Below are positions 45,968 to 54,944 of a DNA stretch of 64,000 bases, piece by piece; within the stretch, counting starts at the first letter, position 1; each line of letters begins with the position of its first letter. A program made the translations under genes and the position numbers. The notes under the pieces were generated by a model. It searched no databases, had not been told where the DNA came from, and was given only the letters and a program-made list of their open reading frames with translations. The stretch covers positions 1,240,001-1,304,000 of the forward strand of contig NZ_FNLM01000034.1 in assembly GCF_900105725.1 (NCBI RefSeq). Reading direction: 5' to 3'. The stretch is from Gordonia westfalica. Lineage in GTDB: Bacteria; Actinomycetota; Actinomycetes; Mycobacteriales; Mycobacteriaceae.

Positions 45968-47416
45968 TCAACCGAGATCGGCGGGAGCGGACAGCGTCCC
46001 ACGGATCGCGGTGGCGGCCGCGACGGCCGGCGACACCAGGTGGGTCCGTCCGCCTTTGCCCTGCCGCCCTTCGAAATTGCGGTTCGACGTCGAGGCGCAC
46101 CGCTCGCCGGGCGCGAGCTGATCCGGGTTCATGCCCAGACACATCGAGCATCCGGCCTGACGCCACTCGGCGCCGGCGTTCAGGAAGATCTCCCCGAGGC
46201 CCTCTTCCTCGGCCTGCGCACGCACCCGCATGGAACCGGGCACGACGAGCATCCGCATGCCGTCGGCGATCTTGCGTCCCTTGAGGATGTCGGCGACGGC
46301 GCGCAGGTCCTCGATGCGACCGTTGGTGCACGATCCGACGAACACCGTGTCGACCTTGATGTCACGCAACGGCGTACCCGGCTGGAGATCCATGTACTCG
46401 AGAGCCTTCGTCGCGGCACTCGACGCGACCTCGTCGCCGAAATCGGCGGGGTCCGGAACGGTCGATCCCAGCGGCGCACCCTGACCCGGATTGGTCCCCC
46501 AGGTCACGAACGGCGTCAACTCACTGGCGTTGATGTGGACCTCGGCGTCGAAGACGGCGTCGTCGTCGGTGCGCAGGCTGTCCCAATAGGCAACAGCCGC
46601 ATCCCATTCAGCACCCTGTGGGGCGTGCGGGCGACCCTTCAGGAATTCGTAGGTGATCTCGTCCGGCGCGATCATCCCGGCGCGGGCGCCGGCCTCGATC
46701 GACATGTTGCACACGGTCATCCGTGCTTCCATCGACAGTTTGCGGATAGCCTCGCCGCGGTACTCGAGGACATATCCCTGTCCACCGCCGGTGCCGATCT
46801 TCGCGATGATCGCGAGGATCAGGTCCTTGGCGGTGACGCCGGGGGGCAGCTCGCCGTCGACGTTGATCGCCATCGTCCGGAACGGACGCAGGGAGAGGGT
46901 CTGCGTCGCGAGGACGTGCTCCACCTCGCTGGTGCCGATTCCCATCGCGATCGCACCGAAGGCACCGTGGGTGGCGGTGTGACTGTCGCCGCACACCACG
47001 GTCATACCCGGCTGGGTCAGACCCAGCTGCGGACCGACCACGTGGACGATGCCCTGCTCGGCGTCACCCATCGGGTGCAGCCGGACACCGAACTCCTCGC
47101 AGTTCTTGCGGAGGGTGTCGACCTGGGTGCGCGACACCGGATCGGCGATCGGCTTGTCGATGTCGATGGTCGGGACGTTGTGGTCCTCGGTCGCGATCGT
47201 CAGGTCGGGGCGTCGTACGGGGCGCCCGGCCAGCCGGAGGCCCTCGAAGGCCTGCGGACTGGTGACCTCGTGCACGAGATGGAGGTCAATGTAGATGAGG
47301 TCGGGATTGCTGTTTCCGGACGCATCCACGTCGCCGGGCACGACAACATGGTCGCGCCAGACCTTCTCGGCGAGAGTAAGCGGCTGGGCTGGGCTGTTGC
47401 TCATGGCTCCACTCAA
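45968..47416 (-). CDS. leuC: 3-isopropylmalate dehydratase large subunit
   Basis: A 482-residue aconitase-family enzyme carrying a [4Fe-4S] cluster. Cluster Cys lie in [12 protein letters not shown] and [30 protein letters not shown] and [14 protein letters not shown] are active-site segments. ATG at 47416. Divergent from an IclR regulator, with a probable operator in the 84-base gap. Confidence 0.97.
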   Translation of the reverse strand: MSGAMSNSPAQPLTLAEKVWRDHVVVPGDVDASGNSNPDLIYIDLHLVHEVTSPQAFEGLRLAGRPVRRPDLTIATEDHNVPTIDIDKPIADPVSRTQVDTLRKNCEEFGVRLHPMGDAEQGIVHVVGPQLGLTQPGMTVVCGDSHTATHGAFGAIAMGIGTSEVEHVLATQTLSLRPFRTMAINVDGELPPGVTAKDLILAIIAKIGTGGGQGYVLEYRGEAIRKLSMEARMTVCNMSIEAGARAGMIAPDEITYEFLKGRPHAPQGAEWDAAVAYWDSLRTDDDAVFDAEVHINASELTPFVTWGTNPGQGAPLGSTVPDPADFGDEVASSAATKALEYMDLQPGTPLRDIKVDTVFVGSCTNGRIEDLRAVADILKGRKIADGMRMLVVPGSMRVRAQAEEEGLGEIFLNAGAEWRQAGCSMCLGMNPDQLAPGERCASTSNRNFEGRQGKGGRTHLVSPAVAAATAIRGTLSAPADLG

Positions 47417-47471
47417 ATTCTTCTAGGGTTCGGCGGACGGTGCACGCTCAGCTCGAGAGCGGAACGTGCAT

Positions 47472-47500
47472 CTCACTATTTGGACAGCTAGTATCGTCCT
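47472..47500. promoter_or_regulatory. Divergent leuC / IclR-gene control region
   Basis: TCTCACTATTTGGACA at 47471-47486 is an imperfect dyad overlapping a possible leuC -10 on the reverse strand. TAGTAT at 47489-47494 lies only six bases before the IclR-gene ATG, so that transcript would be leaderless. IclR regulators of the LtbR type control leuCD in corynebacteria; binding here is inferred. Confidence 0.4.
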
Positions 47501-48235
47501 ATGGGAAAGGATAGCGCATCCACGGTCAGCAGTGGAATCGGCGTACTCGACAAATCCGTGGCTGTGCTGCACGCCATCGCCGAGGCCCCGTGCAACCTGT
47601 CGGAGTTGTGCGAGCGGACCGGGCTCCCGCGCGCCACCGCGCACCGGTTGGCGGTCGGACTCGAGACGCATCGCTTCCTCGCGCGTGACGTCACCGGCCG
47701 CTGGCAACCGGGTCCGGTACTCGGCGAACTGGCCGCCTCCGCCCACGATCCCGTCACCGAGTCCGCACTGATGGTCCTCCCCCGACTCCGCGACATCACC
47801 GGCGAATCCGTTCAGGTCTATCGCCGAGAGGGTGCCGAACGCGTGTGCGTGGCCGCGATGGAACCGCCCACCGGCCTCCGCGACACCGTGCCCGTCGGAA
47901 CGCGCTTCCCGATGAGCGCAGGCTCCGCGGCGAAGGTTCTGCTCGCCTGGGCGGACCCGACGACGCAACGTGCACTCCTCCACGACAGCGTGTTCAGCGA
48001 ACGCGCCCTGCACGAGATCCGACGCCGCGGCTGGGCCCAGAGCGCCGGCGAGCGCGCCGCGGGCGTCGCCAGTGTCTCCGCCCCCGTGCGCGACGGCAAC
48101 GGCGAGGTCGTGGCCGCGATCTCGGTCTCCGGACCCATCGACCGCATGGGACGGCGTCCGGGCGCACGATGGGCCGCCGATCTCCTCGCCGCAGCCGACG
48201 CGATCCACAAGCGGCTGCAGACCTCCCGCGCCTGA
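47501..48235 (+). CDS. ltbR: IclR-family regulator, likely LtbR of leucine genes
   Basis: A 244-residue regulator with an N-terminal winged helix (LSELCERTGLPRATAHRLAVGL near residues 35-56; core LPRATAHRL) and a C-terminal effector domain (GSAAKVLLAW, AISVSGPIDRMG). Its divergence from leuCD matches LtbR of Corynebacterium and the corresponding mycobacterial gene, which act on leucine (and tryptophan) genes. A TAGTAT box six bases before the ATG suggests a leaderless mRNA. The symbol rests on synteny. Confidence 0.82.
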   Translation: MGKDSASTVSSGIGVLDKSVAVLHAIAEAPCNLSELCERTGLPRATAHRLAVGLETHRFLARDVTGRWQPGPVLGELAASAHDPVTESALMVLPRLRDITGESVQVYRREGAERVCVAAMEPPTGLRDTVPVGTRFPMSAGSAAKVLLAWADPTTQRALLHDSVFSERALHEIRRRGWAQSAGERAAGVASVSAPVRDGNGEVVAAISVSGPIDRMGRRPGARWAADLLAAADAIHKRLQTSRA

Positions 48236-48301
48236 CTCCTCGCGGACGGCGATCCCGCCATGACCGTTTCGCGTGACGGGCCTGTCGGATAGCTTCGTCA
48301 C

Positions 48302-48799
48302 ATGGGAGTCAACCAACGCAACCAGATCGTCATGTCCGACGCCGAGATCGAGGAATTCGTCGCGCGCAGCCGCACGGCCACCCTCGCCACCACGGGCCCC
48401 GACGGCGGCATCCACCTCGTCGCCATGTGGTACGGCGTCATCGACGGCGAGATCTGGTTCGAGACCAAGGCGAAGTCGCAGAAGGCGGTCAACCTCCGCC
48501 GCAACAACCGGTGCACCGTGATGATCGAGGACGGCGACACCTACGACACATTGCGCGGCGTGAGCTTCGAGGGGACCGCTGAGATCCTCGACGACCCGGA
48601 CTCGTGCCTGAAGATCGGGATCAGCGTCTGGGAGCGCTACACGGCTCCCTACACCGAGGAATCACGCCCCTTCGTCGAACAGATGATGCACAAGCGGGTG
48701 GCCGTACGACTGGTGCCGTCACGCACGCGTTCGTGGGATCACCGCAAGCTCGGCATCCCGGAGATGCCGCCGTCCGGAAGCACCGCACAGTTCCTGTAA
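48302..48799 (+). CDS. Pyridoxamine 5'-phosphate oxidase-like flavin/F420 protein
   Basis: A 165-residue split-barrel protein: MSDAEIEEFVARSRTATLATTGPDGGIHLVAMWYGV at the start in shorter family pieces, with SRTATLAT and HLVAMWYGV the diagnostic strands, and FETKAKSQKAVNLRRNNRCTVMIE for cofactor phosphate binding. Related actinobacterial proteins use F420 or FMN; cofC in this window shows F420 is made. Substrate unknown. ATG at 48302. Confidence 0.85.
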   Translation: MGVNQRNQIVMSDAEIEEFVARSRTATLATTGPDGGIHLVAMWYGVIDGEIWFETKAKSQKAVNLRRNNRCTVMIEDGDTYDTLRGVSFEGTAEILDDPDSCLKIGISVWERYTAPYTEESRPFVEQMMHKRVAVRLVPSRTRSWDHRKLGIPEMPPSGSTAQFL

Positions 48800-48875
48800 C
48801 CGGACCACGAACCCGAGAACTCGCCCGTGTTGTGATCATCACATCGCAATGCGGGCGAGTTCTTCTGTCGCACAT

Positions 48876-48914
48876 AGAAAAACACCCTCCCCCTGCTGAA
48901 CAGAGGAAGGGTGT
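48876..48914 (-). terminator. Rho-independent terminator after first tRNA-Glu
   Basis: On the reverse strand ACACCCT pairs with AGGGTGT (48908-48914 and 48882-48888) and is followed by five T. It lies six bases past the tRNA 3' end. Confidence 0.85.
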
Positions 48915-48919
48915 ATCTG

Positions 48920-48992
48920 TAGCCCCGACGGGATTCGAACCCGCGCTACCGCCTTGAGAGGGCGGCGTCCTAGGCCGCTAGACGACGGGGCC
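48920..48992 (-). tRNA. tRNA-Glu (CTC)
   Basis: 73-base cloverleaf. Acceptor GGCCCCG pairs with CGGGGCT (G-U at the end as usual in tRNA-Glu); D arm GTCTAGCGGCCTAGGAC; anticodon loop CTCTCAA gives CTC, reading GAG; T arm GCGGG-TTCGAAT-CCCGT. CCA is not encoded. Identical in sequence to the copy at 49094-49166. Confidence 0.97.
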
Positions 48993-49050
48993 CTTGGAAC
49001 TTCCGGCGAACCAGACCCTACATGAGCCCGGTTCCACTCACCTTGCAGTG

Positions 49051-49089
49051 AAAAACTCCCCCCGCCTGCCTGAGCAGGAAGAGGGAGCT
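49051..49089 (-). terminator. Terminator-like hairpin after second tRNA-Glu
   Basis: On the reverse strand CTCCC at 49087-49083 pairs with GGGAG at 49060-49056, with further pairing of CTGC/GCAGG inside, followed by TTTTT. It separates the two tRNA-Glu genes. Confidence 0.7.
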
Positions 49090-49093
49090 TCTG

Positions 49094-49166
49094 TAGCCCC
49101 GACGGGATTCGAACCCGCGCTACCGCCTTGAGAGGGCGGCGTCCTAGGCCGCTAGACGACGGGGCC
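49094..49166 (-). tRNA. tRNA-Glu (CTC), second copy
   Basis: Same 73-base sequence and CTC anticodon as the tRNA at 48920. The 3' flank (CTGTAG context) is partly shared, indicating a tandem duplication of tRNA plus terminator with the terminators diverged. Confidence 0.97.
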
Positions 49167-49216
49167 AAGGAACTTCCAGCGATCGAGTCTGACCAGACTC
49201 GATCTTCTTCAGTCCG

Positions 49217-49288
49217 CTGGGGTACCAGGACTCGAACCTAGAATGGCGGTACCAGAAACCGCTGTGTTGCCAATTACACCATACCCCA
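49217..49288 (-). tRNA. tRNA-Gln (CTG)
   Basis: 72-base cloverleaf. Acceptor TGGGGTA pairs with TACCCCA; anticodon loop TTCTGGT gives CTG, reading CAG; T arm TAGG-TTCGAGT-CCTG; discriminator G. It lies between gltX and the two tRNA-Glu genes. In organisms of this group Gln-tRNA is normally made through Glu-tRNA-Gln, so a GltX neighbour is fitting. Confidence 0.96.
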
Positions 49289-49295
49289 CTGGCTT

Positions 49296-49315
49296 GCTTT
49301 TCCCTGGGGAAAAGC
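49296..49315 (-). terminator. Hairpin between gltX and tRNA-Gln
   Basis: GCTTTTCCC at 49296-49304 pairs with GGGAAAAGC at 49307-49315, a tight perfect stem eight bases before the tRNA-Gln 5' end. It may end gltX mRNA or mark RNA processing. Confidence 0.55.
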
Positions 49316-49373
49316 GCCGAGAAAGACAATATCAAAGGGTTACCGGAAGTCCACAAACGTGCAGCTCAGAGGC

Positions 49374-50852
49374 CTATTTCGCGGCGATCTCACGAGCTGC
49401 GGCCAGTCGGGCGAGGGTCTTGTCGCGGCCCAGGATCTCCATCGATTCGAAGAGCGGCGGACTCACCTGCGAACCGCTGACGGCGACGCGCACAGGACCG
49501 AACGCCTTACGCGGCTTGAGCTCCATACCGTCCACCAGAGCCGCGTTGAGGGCATCCTGCAGCTCCTGGGTGGTCCACGACGCCAACGGCTCGATGGCGG
49601 CGATCGTGGCGTCCAGAACGGCCACCGCATCGGCACCGAGGTTCTTGCTCGCGGCCTTCTCGTCGATCGCGAACTCATCGTCGGAGACGTAGACGAACTT
49701 GATGAGGTCCCACGCGTCACCGAGAACCTGGATGCGCGTCTGCACGAGTTCGGCAAGTGCGGCGAAACCCGCATCGTCGACCGGCTCGGACAGGTGCCCG
49801 TGACCGATCAGGAATTCCTTGAGCCGCGCCGTGAAATCGCCGAGCTCGAGCCGGCGGATGTGCTCGGCGTTGATCGCGTCTGCCTTCTTCTGATCGAAGC
49901 GGGCTGGATTCGAATTCACCTGTCGCACATCGAAAGCCGCGATCATCTCGTCGAGCGAGAAGACGTCGACGTCCTTGGAGTAACCCCACCCGAGAAGGGC
50001 CAGGTAGTTGAGCAGACCCTCCGGGATGAAGCCGCGATCGCGGTGATGGAAGAGGTTCGACTGGGGATCGCGCTTCGACAGCTTCTTGTTGCCCTCCCCC
50101 ATCACGAACGGGAGATGGGCGAACTGCGGGACGAAGTCGGCGACACCGATCCGGATGAGCGCCTGGTACAGCGCGAGCTGACGCGGCGTCGACGAGAGGA
50201 GATCCTCACCGCGGAGGACGTGAGTGATCTTCATCATCGCGTCGTCGACGGGATTGACCAGTGTGTACAGCGGGTCACCCGAGGCACGTGTCAGCGCGAA
50301 GTCCGGAACGGTGCCGGCCTTGATCGTCGTCGTACCGCGCACCAGGTCGTCCCAGGAGAGATCGGTGTTCGGCATACGCAGGCGCACAACCGGTTTGCGA
50401 CCCTCGGCGATGTATGCCGCACGCTGCTCGTCGGTGAGGTCGCGATCGAAGTTGTCGTAGCCGAGCTTCGGGTCGCGCCCGGCCGCCTTGTGCCGGGCCT
50501 CGACCTCTTCCGGAGTGGAGAACGCCTCGTAGGCCTCGCCGGCCGCGAGGAGACGCGCGACAACGTCGGCGTGGATGTCACGGCGCTCCGACTGGCGGTA
50601 GGGACCGTAGGGTCCGCCGACCTCGGGCCCCTCGTCCCAGTCCATCCCGAGCCAACGCAGGGCGTCGAGAATGGCCTGGTAGGACTCTTCGCTGTCGCGC
50701 GAGGAGTCGGTGTCCTCGATGCGGAAGACGAAAGTACCGCCGTCGTGGCGCGCCTGGGCGAAGTTGAACAGTGCGGTCCGTACGAGTCCCACGTGGGGTG
50801 TACCGGTCGGGGACGGGCAGAAACGGACGCGTACGGCTTCACTACTGGTCAT
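49374..50852 (-). CDS. gltX: Glutamyl-tRNA synthetase
   Basis: A 492-residue class I synthetase. The HIGH-like motif is in [19 protein letters not shown] (core PHVGL) near residue 20 and the KMSKS-like motif is [15 protein letters not shown] near 255. It charges tRNA-Glu, two copies of which lie just downstream on the same strand, and probably also tRNA-Gln for later amidation. ATG at 50852. Confidence 0.97.
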   Translation of the reverse strand: MTSSEAVRVRFCPSPTGTPHVGLVRTALFNFAQARHDGGTFVFRIEDTDSSRDSEESYQAILDALRWLGMDWDEGPEVGGPYGPYRQSERRDIHADVVARLLAAGEAYEAFSTPEEVEARHKAAGRDPKLGYDNFDRDLTDEQRAAYIAEGRKPVVRLRMPNTDLSWDDLVRGTTTIKAGTVPDFALTRASGDPLYTLVNPVDDAMMKITHVLRGEDLLSSTPRQLALYQALIRIGVADFVPQFAHLPFVMGEGNKKLSKRDPQSNLFHHRDRGFIPEGLLNYLALLGWGYSKDVDVFSLDEMIAAFDVRQVNSNPARFDQKKADAINAEHIRRLELGDFTARLKEFLIGHGHLSEPVDDAGFAALAELVQTRIQVLGDAWDLIKFVYVSDDEFAIDEKAASKNLGADAVAVLDATIAAIEPLASWTTQELQDALNAALVDGMELKPRKAFGPVRVAVSGSQVSPPLFESMEILGRDKTLARLAAAREIAAK

Positions 50853-50895
50853 GGGCTCAGCGTATCGAAACCGCCTCAGGCCCTGACCGGCGCGT

Positions 50896-51720
50896 TCAGT
50901 CCCGGAAACGCCCGCAGAAGTCGACGAGGATCCGGTTCACCTCGGCCGGTTGTTCGAGATAGCCGAAATGTCCGGCACGTTCGACCTGGAGGTACTCCGC
51001 ACCCGGGATCGCCTCGGCCACTTCACGCGCGAGCTTGGGCGGCAGGGTGCGGTCGTCGGCGAACCCGACGACAAGCGTCGGACGGGTGATGTTGCGGTAC
51101 GCCGAGAGCCGGTCCGCCTCCTTGTGGTGGAGCTCGAGCTGAGCGCGCACACCCGGGGTGATCGTCTGCGGCGAGAAGCCGATGATGTCGAGCCAGTCAC
51201 GTGCGGAACGATCGTCGTCGAGCGTGTGCGGCGACAGATTCAGATGCGCCGTGATCGCGGCCTCGTACTCCGGCGGCAGCTTGATCTTGTTGTCGTAGAG
51301 CGCGCGCTCACCGGCCGAGATCGCTTCCTGCAGTGGCGTGTTGCGGCCGTATGTGGCGATCAGGACGGCGGCCTTGACGACGTCGGGCCGCGCCAGGGCG
51401 AGTTCCTGGGTGATCCGCGCGCCCAACGAGGTTCCCACGACGATCGCCGGACCGCGTCCGAGATGTTCGATCAGCGCGGCGGTGTCGGCGACCATGTCGT
51501 CGAGGCCGAAACCCTCGGCACATTCCGACGATGGCGCGATACCGCGATTGTCGAAGGTGACGACGGTGAAGCCGGCCTTCACCAGCGCCGGTTCCTGATT
51601 GGCCTTCCACACACGGCCGGGACTGCCGGTGCCCATGACCATCACGACCAGCGGGCCGCTCCCGGCCACGCTGTAGGAGATGTCGATGCCGTTGACGCGT
51701 GCCGTGTTGGGAGCTGTCAT
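50896..51720 (-). CDS. Alpha/beta hydrolase
   Basis: A 274-residue alpha/beta hydrolase: [14 protein letters not shown] (oxyanion loop), [10 protein letters not shown] with Ser about residue 98, late ADDRTLP and [12 protein letters not shown] with the catalytic His. ATG at 51720 overlaps the stop of the fumarylacetoacetate hydrolase-like gene (ATGA, 51717-51720), so the two probably act in one pathway, for example on a ring-cleavage or keto-acid product. The frame is open to 51867 without similarity. Confidence 0.87.
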   Translation of the reverse strand: MTAPNTARVNGIDISYSVAGSGPLVVMVMGTGSPGRVWKANQEPALVKAGFTVVTFDNRGIAPSSECAEGFGLDDMVADTAALIEHLGRGPAIVVGTSLGARITQELALARPDVVKAAVLIATYGRNTPLQEAISAGERALYDNKIKLPPEYEAAITAHLNLSPHTLDDDRSARDWLDIIGFSPQTITPGVRAQLELHHKEADRLSAYRNITRPTLVVGFADDRTLPPKLAREVAEAIPGAEYLQVERAGHFGYLEQPAEVNRILVDFCGRFRD

Positions 51721-52490
51721 GCCTTGTCCACCACCGGGTTGGAGAGTGTGCCGATTCCGTTGACGGTCACCGAGACCCGCTGTCCGGCAACCATGGGTCC
51801 CACTCCCTCGGGCGTGCCGGTGAGGATGACGTCGCCGGGCAGCAGGGTCATGATCCGCGTGATCCACTCGACGATCTCACCGATGTCGTGCAGCATCAAC
51901 GACGTTCGCGTGCGTTGTTTGACCTCGCCGTCGAGCTCGGTGACGAGCTCGACGTCGGAGGGATCGAAGGCGGTCTCGATCCAGGGGCCGAGCGGGCAAA
52001 AGGTGTCGTAGCTCTTGCCACGCGTCCACTGACCGTCGACCTTCTGTTGATCACGGGCGGTGACGTCGTTGGCGATCGTGTAGCCGAGGATGACGTCCTT
52101 GGCCTGCGCGGCCTTGACGTCCTTGCACGGCCGGCCGATGACGACGGCGAGCTCACCTTCGTAGTCCACGCGTTCCGACGACGGCGGCCGCACGATCGGG
52201 ACCTCGGGTCCGATGATCGAGGTGTTGGGTTTGATGAAGATCACCGGGTCCTGCGGCGCCTCACCACCCATCTCGGCCGCGTGGGCGGCGTAGTTCTTGC
52301 CGATGCAGATCACCTTGCTGGCCAGGATCGGGGCCAGTACCCGGACGTCGGCCAGCGGCCAGGAACGTCCGGTGAACGTCGGGGTGCCGAACGGATGCTC
52401 GGCGATCTCCTTGGCGACGGCGTCGTCGCCCTCACCCTCGACGGACACGAAAGCCACCCCGTCGGGACTCGCAATTCGACCTAAGCGCAT
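51717..52490 (-). CDS. Fumarylacetoacetate hydrolase-family protein
   Basis: A 257-residue FAH-family protein with an N-terminal DUF2437-like region (MRLGRIASPDGVAFVSVEG) and a core with SKVICIGKNYAAHAAEMG, KPNTSI and the metal site YEGELAVVIGRPCKDV, then TIANDVTARDQQ and PGDVILTGTPEGVGPM. Relatives hydrolyse, decarboxylate or isomerise keto acids such as oxaloacetate or homoprotocatechuate products. Conserved beside gltX and leuB in mycobacteria. ATG at 52490. Confidence 0.92.
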   Translation of the reverse strand: MRLGRIASPDGVAFVSVEGEGDDAVAKEIAEHPFGTPTFTGRSWPLADVRVLAPILASKVICIGKNYAAHAAEMGGEAPQDPVIFIKPNTSIIGPEVPIVRPPSSERVDYEGELAVVIGRPCKDVKAAQAKDVILGYTIANDVTARDQQKVDGQWTRGKSYDTFCPLGPWIETAFDPSDVELVTELDGEVKQRTRTSLMLHDIGEIVEWITRIMTLLPGDVILTGTPEGVGPMVAGQRVSVTVNGIGTLSNPVVDKA

Positions 52491-52536
52491 GTCCAGACCT
52501 TATCGCACCCACCAATCCCATCCGTTGGGAGCCGAA

Positions 52537-52586
52537 TTGGCGGACCTTGCCGCCCGTTTTAGAATGTGAACACTTCGTTTCACATT
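52537..52586 (+). promoter_or_regulatory. Promoter with overlapping palindromic operator for the MFS gene
   Basis: TTGGCG at 52537-52542 and TAGAAT at 52560-52565 are spaced 17 bases. AATGTGAA (52563-52570) and TTCACATT (52579-52586) are perfect 8-base inverted arms that overlap the -10 and the expected start point. This fits a repressor site, of a shape seen with GntR-type regulators; the regulator is not in the window. Confidence 0.55.
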
Positions 52587-52620
52587 ATGAGAACCAGCGT
52601 TGAGAGTGAGGTGAGTTCGG

Positions 52621-53850
52621 ATGGATGGCAACGACATCATTTCCAGCACCAGGAGGTGGGTCATCCTCGGATGCTCACTGCTCGCCGCGCTGACGACGAC
52701 GTGCGTCGTCAGCGGCGTCGCCTATCTGATCCCGTCGCTGCACACCGACGCCGGGCTCACGCTGACCGAGGCGTCGGCCCTGGCGGCGGTCCCCACGATC
52801 GGACTCACCTCGGCGACCATCCTCTGGGGAATCCTGTTGGACCGCTACGGCGAACGCCGGATCCTGATCATCTCCCTGTCGATCTCGCTGGCGGGCGCCA
52901 CCGGTGCGGCAGTCGCCGCGGCCGCGGATGCGTCGTATGTCGTTGTCGGTGCGGCTCTCCTGGTCGGCGGAATCGGTTCCGGCGCCGCCAACGGCGCGAG
53001 CGGCCGGATCGTGGTGGGCTGGTTCCCCGCTCGCCAGCGCGGCACCGCGATGGGCGTCCGGCAGATGGCGCAACCCCTGGGCATCGGCGCGTGTGCGCTG
53101 ACCATGCCGGTCGTCGCCGCGACCCAGGGACCGGCCGCGGCACTGGCGATCCCGGCAGTGATCACCGCAGCCGGACTGGTGGCGGTGATCGTCGGGATCA
53201 CCGACCCCCCACGACACAGCGCACGCGCCCCGCGCGCGGACACGGTGACCGCCGCACGAAACCCCTACCGGGGCAGTTCATTCCTCGGGCGCGTCCACGC
53301 GGTCAGCATGCTGCTGGTCATCCCCCAATCGATGATGTGGACCTTCGTGCCCACCTGGCTGATCGTGGCGCACGAGTGGTCCCCCGCGGCCGCCGGGATC
53401 CTGATCACGGTGACACAGGTGATCGGGGCGCTCGGGCGAATAGCCGCGGGCAGATGGTCGGATGCCTGGCTGTCGCGGATGCGCCCGATCCGCGTCATCG
53501 CGGTGGCCGGCGTCGCATCGATGTTCGCTCTGGCACTCGCGGATTGGTTCGACAGCCCCGTCGCACCGGCGCTGATGGCGGTGGCGAGCATCATCTCGGT
53601 GGCCGACAACGGCCTGGCGTTCACCGCGATTGCCGAGTACGCCGGCCCCGACTGGAGCGGACGCGGACTGGCGGTGCAGAACACCGGTCAGTATCTGGTG
53701 ACGGCCGCGACGACGCCCATGCTCGGCGCATTGATCGCCGCCGTCGGTTTCCCGGCCGCGTTCGCCGTCACCGCTCTCGCCCCGCTGGTGGCCGCTCCCC
53801 TGGTCCCCCGCGACCCGCAGCGGCTCGTCGAAGAACCCGTGAAGATCTGA
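52621..53850 (+). CDS. Major facilitator superfamily transporter
   Basis: A 409-residue MFS protein with about twelve hydrophobic helices. The loop motif after helix 2 is DRYGERRILI (the usual D-R-x-G-R-R pattern), and helix 4 has FPARQRGTAMGVRQMAQPLG, typical of nitrate/oxalate-like or organic-acid carriers. Substrate unknown. ATG at 52621. Transcribed away from the FAH-like gene through a promoter with a palindromic operator; convergent with leuB. Confidence 0.9.
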   Translation: MDGNDIISSTRRWVILGCSLLAALTTTCVVSGVAYLIPSLHTDAGLTLTEASALAAVPTIGLTSATILWGILLDRYGERRILIISLSISLAGATGAAVAAAADASYVVVGAALLVGGIGSGAANGASGRIVVGWFPARQRGTAMGVRQMAQPLGIGACALTMPVVAATQGPAAALAIPAVITAAGLVAVIVGITDPPRHSARAPRADTVTAARNPYRGSSFLGRVHAVSMLLVIPQSMMWTFVPTWLIVAHEWSPAAAGILITVTQVIGALGRIAAGRWSDAWLSRMRPIRVIAVAGVASMFALALADWFDSPVAPALMAVASIISVADNGLAFTAIAEYAGPDWSGRGLAVQNTGQYLVTAATTPMLGALIAAVGFPAAFAVTALAPLVAAPLVPRDPQRLVEEPVKI

Positions 53851-53873
53851 GCCACAAACAAAACCACCGCAAA

Positions 53874-53913
53874 TGGCCAAACCCACCACCCGATCGGGTG
53901 GTGGGTTTGGCCA
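53874..53913. terminator. Perfect 40-bp palindrome between MFS gene and leuB
   Basis: The 40 bases from 53874 to 53913 equal their own reverse complement; each half reads TGGCCAAACCCACCACCCGA. It lies between convergent genes and should work as a two-way terminator. Its core AAACCCACC/GGTGGGTTT recurs at 53921-53928 and in the inverted repeat at 57605-57678. Confidence 0.85.
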
Positions 53914-53933
53914 ACGCTGGTGGGTTTGCGAAC

Positions 53934-54944
53934 TCAGCTGAGCCGTTCGCGGATGCGCTTGCCGACCTCGCTGGTGGCGACCGGTCCGCTGCGCTCGGCG
54001 AGGTCGTCGGCGACGGCTTTCTCGATCCGTGCCGCGGCATCGTTCTCGCCGAGGTGCTGCAGCAGCAGCGCCGTCGACAGGATCGCCGCGGTCGGGTCGG
54101 CCTTGCCCTGGCCCGCGATGTCGGGTGCCGAACCGTGAACCGGTTCGAACATCGACGGATTCGCGCCGGTGGCATCGATGTTGCCCGACGCCGCGAGTCC
54201 GATGCCTCCGCTGACGGCAGCCGCGATGTCGGTGATGATGTCGCCGAACAGGTTGTCGGTGACGATCACGTCGAAGCGGCCCGGATCGGTGACCAGGTAG
54301 ATGGTCGCCGCGTCCACGTGGCAGTAATCGGTGGTGACGTCGGGGAACTCGGCGCCGATCTCGTCGACCGCACGACTCCACAACGATCCGGCGAAGCCCA
54401 GCACGTTGGTCTTGTGGACCAGCGTGAGCTTCTTACGACGCTGCTGTGCACGCCCGAAAGCGTTGCGCACCACGCGTTCCACGCCGAAGCGGGTGTTCAC
54501 GCTGACCTCGGTGGCCACCTCGTGCGGGGTGCCGACGCGGATCGAGCCGCCGTTGCCGGTGTAGGGACCCTCGGTACCCTCGCGGACCACGACGAAGTCG
54601 ATCTCGGGGTCGCCGGCCAGCGGCGAGGACACACCCGGGAACCGGCGCGACGGGCGCAGGTTGACGTGGTGGTCCAGCGCGAAGCGCATGGTGAGCAGCA
54701 GGCCGCGTTCGAGGATGCCGGGCGGCACCGACGGATCGCCGATGGCGCCCAACAGGATTGCATCGTGGCGGCGCAGCGACTCGAGGTCGTCCTCGGTGAG
54801 GAGCTCACCGTTGCGGTGGTAGCGGCGAGCGCCGAGATCGAACTCGGTGGTGCTCACCGACGGGACGACGGTCTCGAGGACGCCGAGCGCCTCCCCGATG
54901 ACCTCGGGACCGATGCCGTCGCCGGCGATGACCGCGAGCTTCAC
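53934..54944 (-). CDS. leuB: 3-isopropylmalate dehydrogenase
   Basis: A 336-residue NAD-dependent decarboxylating dehydrogenase of leucine synthesis. [18 protein letters not shown] at the start, [27 protein letters not shown], and [24 protein letters not shown] (core [10 protein letters not shown]) mark the family, with metal-binding Asp residues. GTG at 54944 overlaps the serA stop (GTGA), so serA and leuB are co-translated. Confidence 0.97.
   Translation of the reverse strand: MKLAVIAGDGIGPEVIGEALGVLETVVPSVSTTEFDLGARRYHRNGELLTEDDLESLRRHDAILLGAIGDPSVPPGILERGLLLTMRFALDHHVNLRPSRRFPGVSSPLAGDPEIDFVVVREGTEGPYTGNGGSIRVGTPHEVATEVSVNTRFGVERVVRNAFGRAQQRRKKLTLVHKTNVLGFAGSLWSRAVDEIGAEFPDVTTDYCHVDAATIYLVTDPGRFDVIVTDNLFGDIITDIAAAVSGGIGLAASGNIDATGANPSMFEPVHGSAPDIAGQGKADPTAAILSTALLLQHLGENDAAARIEKAVADDLAERSGPVATSEVGKRIRERLS

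Noticed and set aside
48920..49288. tRNA cluster as an integration site
   Set aside because: No integrase gene and no partial tRNA copy flanking foreign DNA was found; the second tRNA-Glu is a complete gene.
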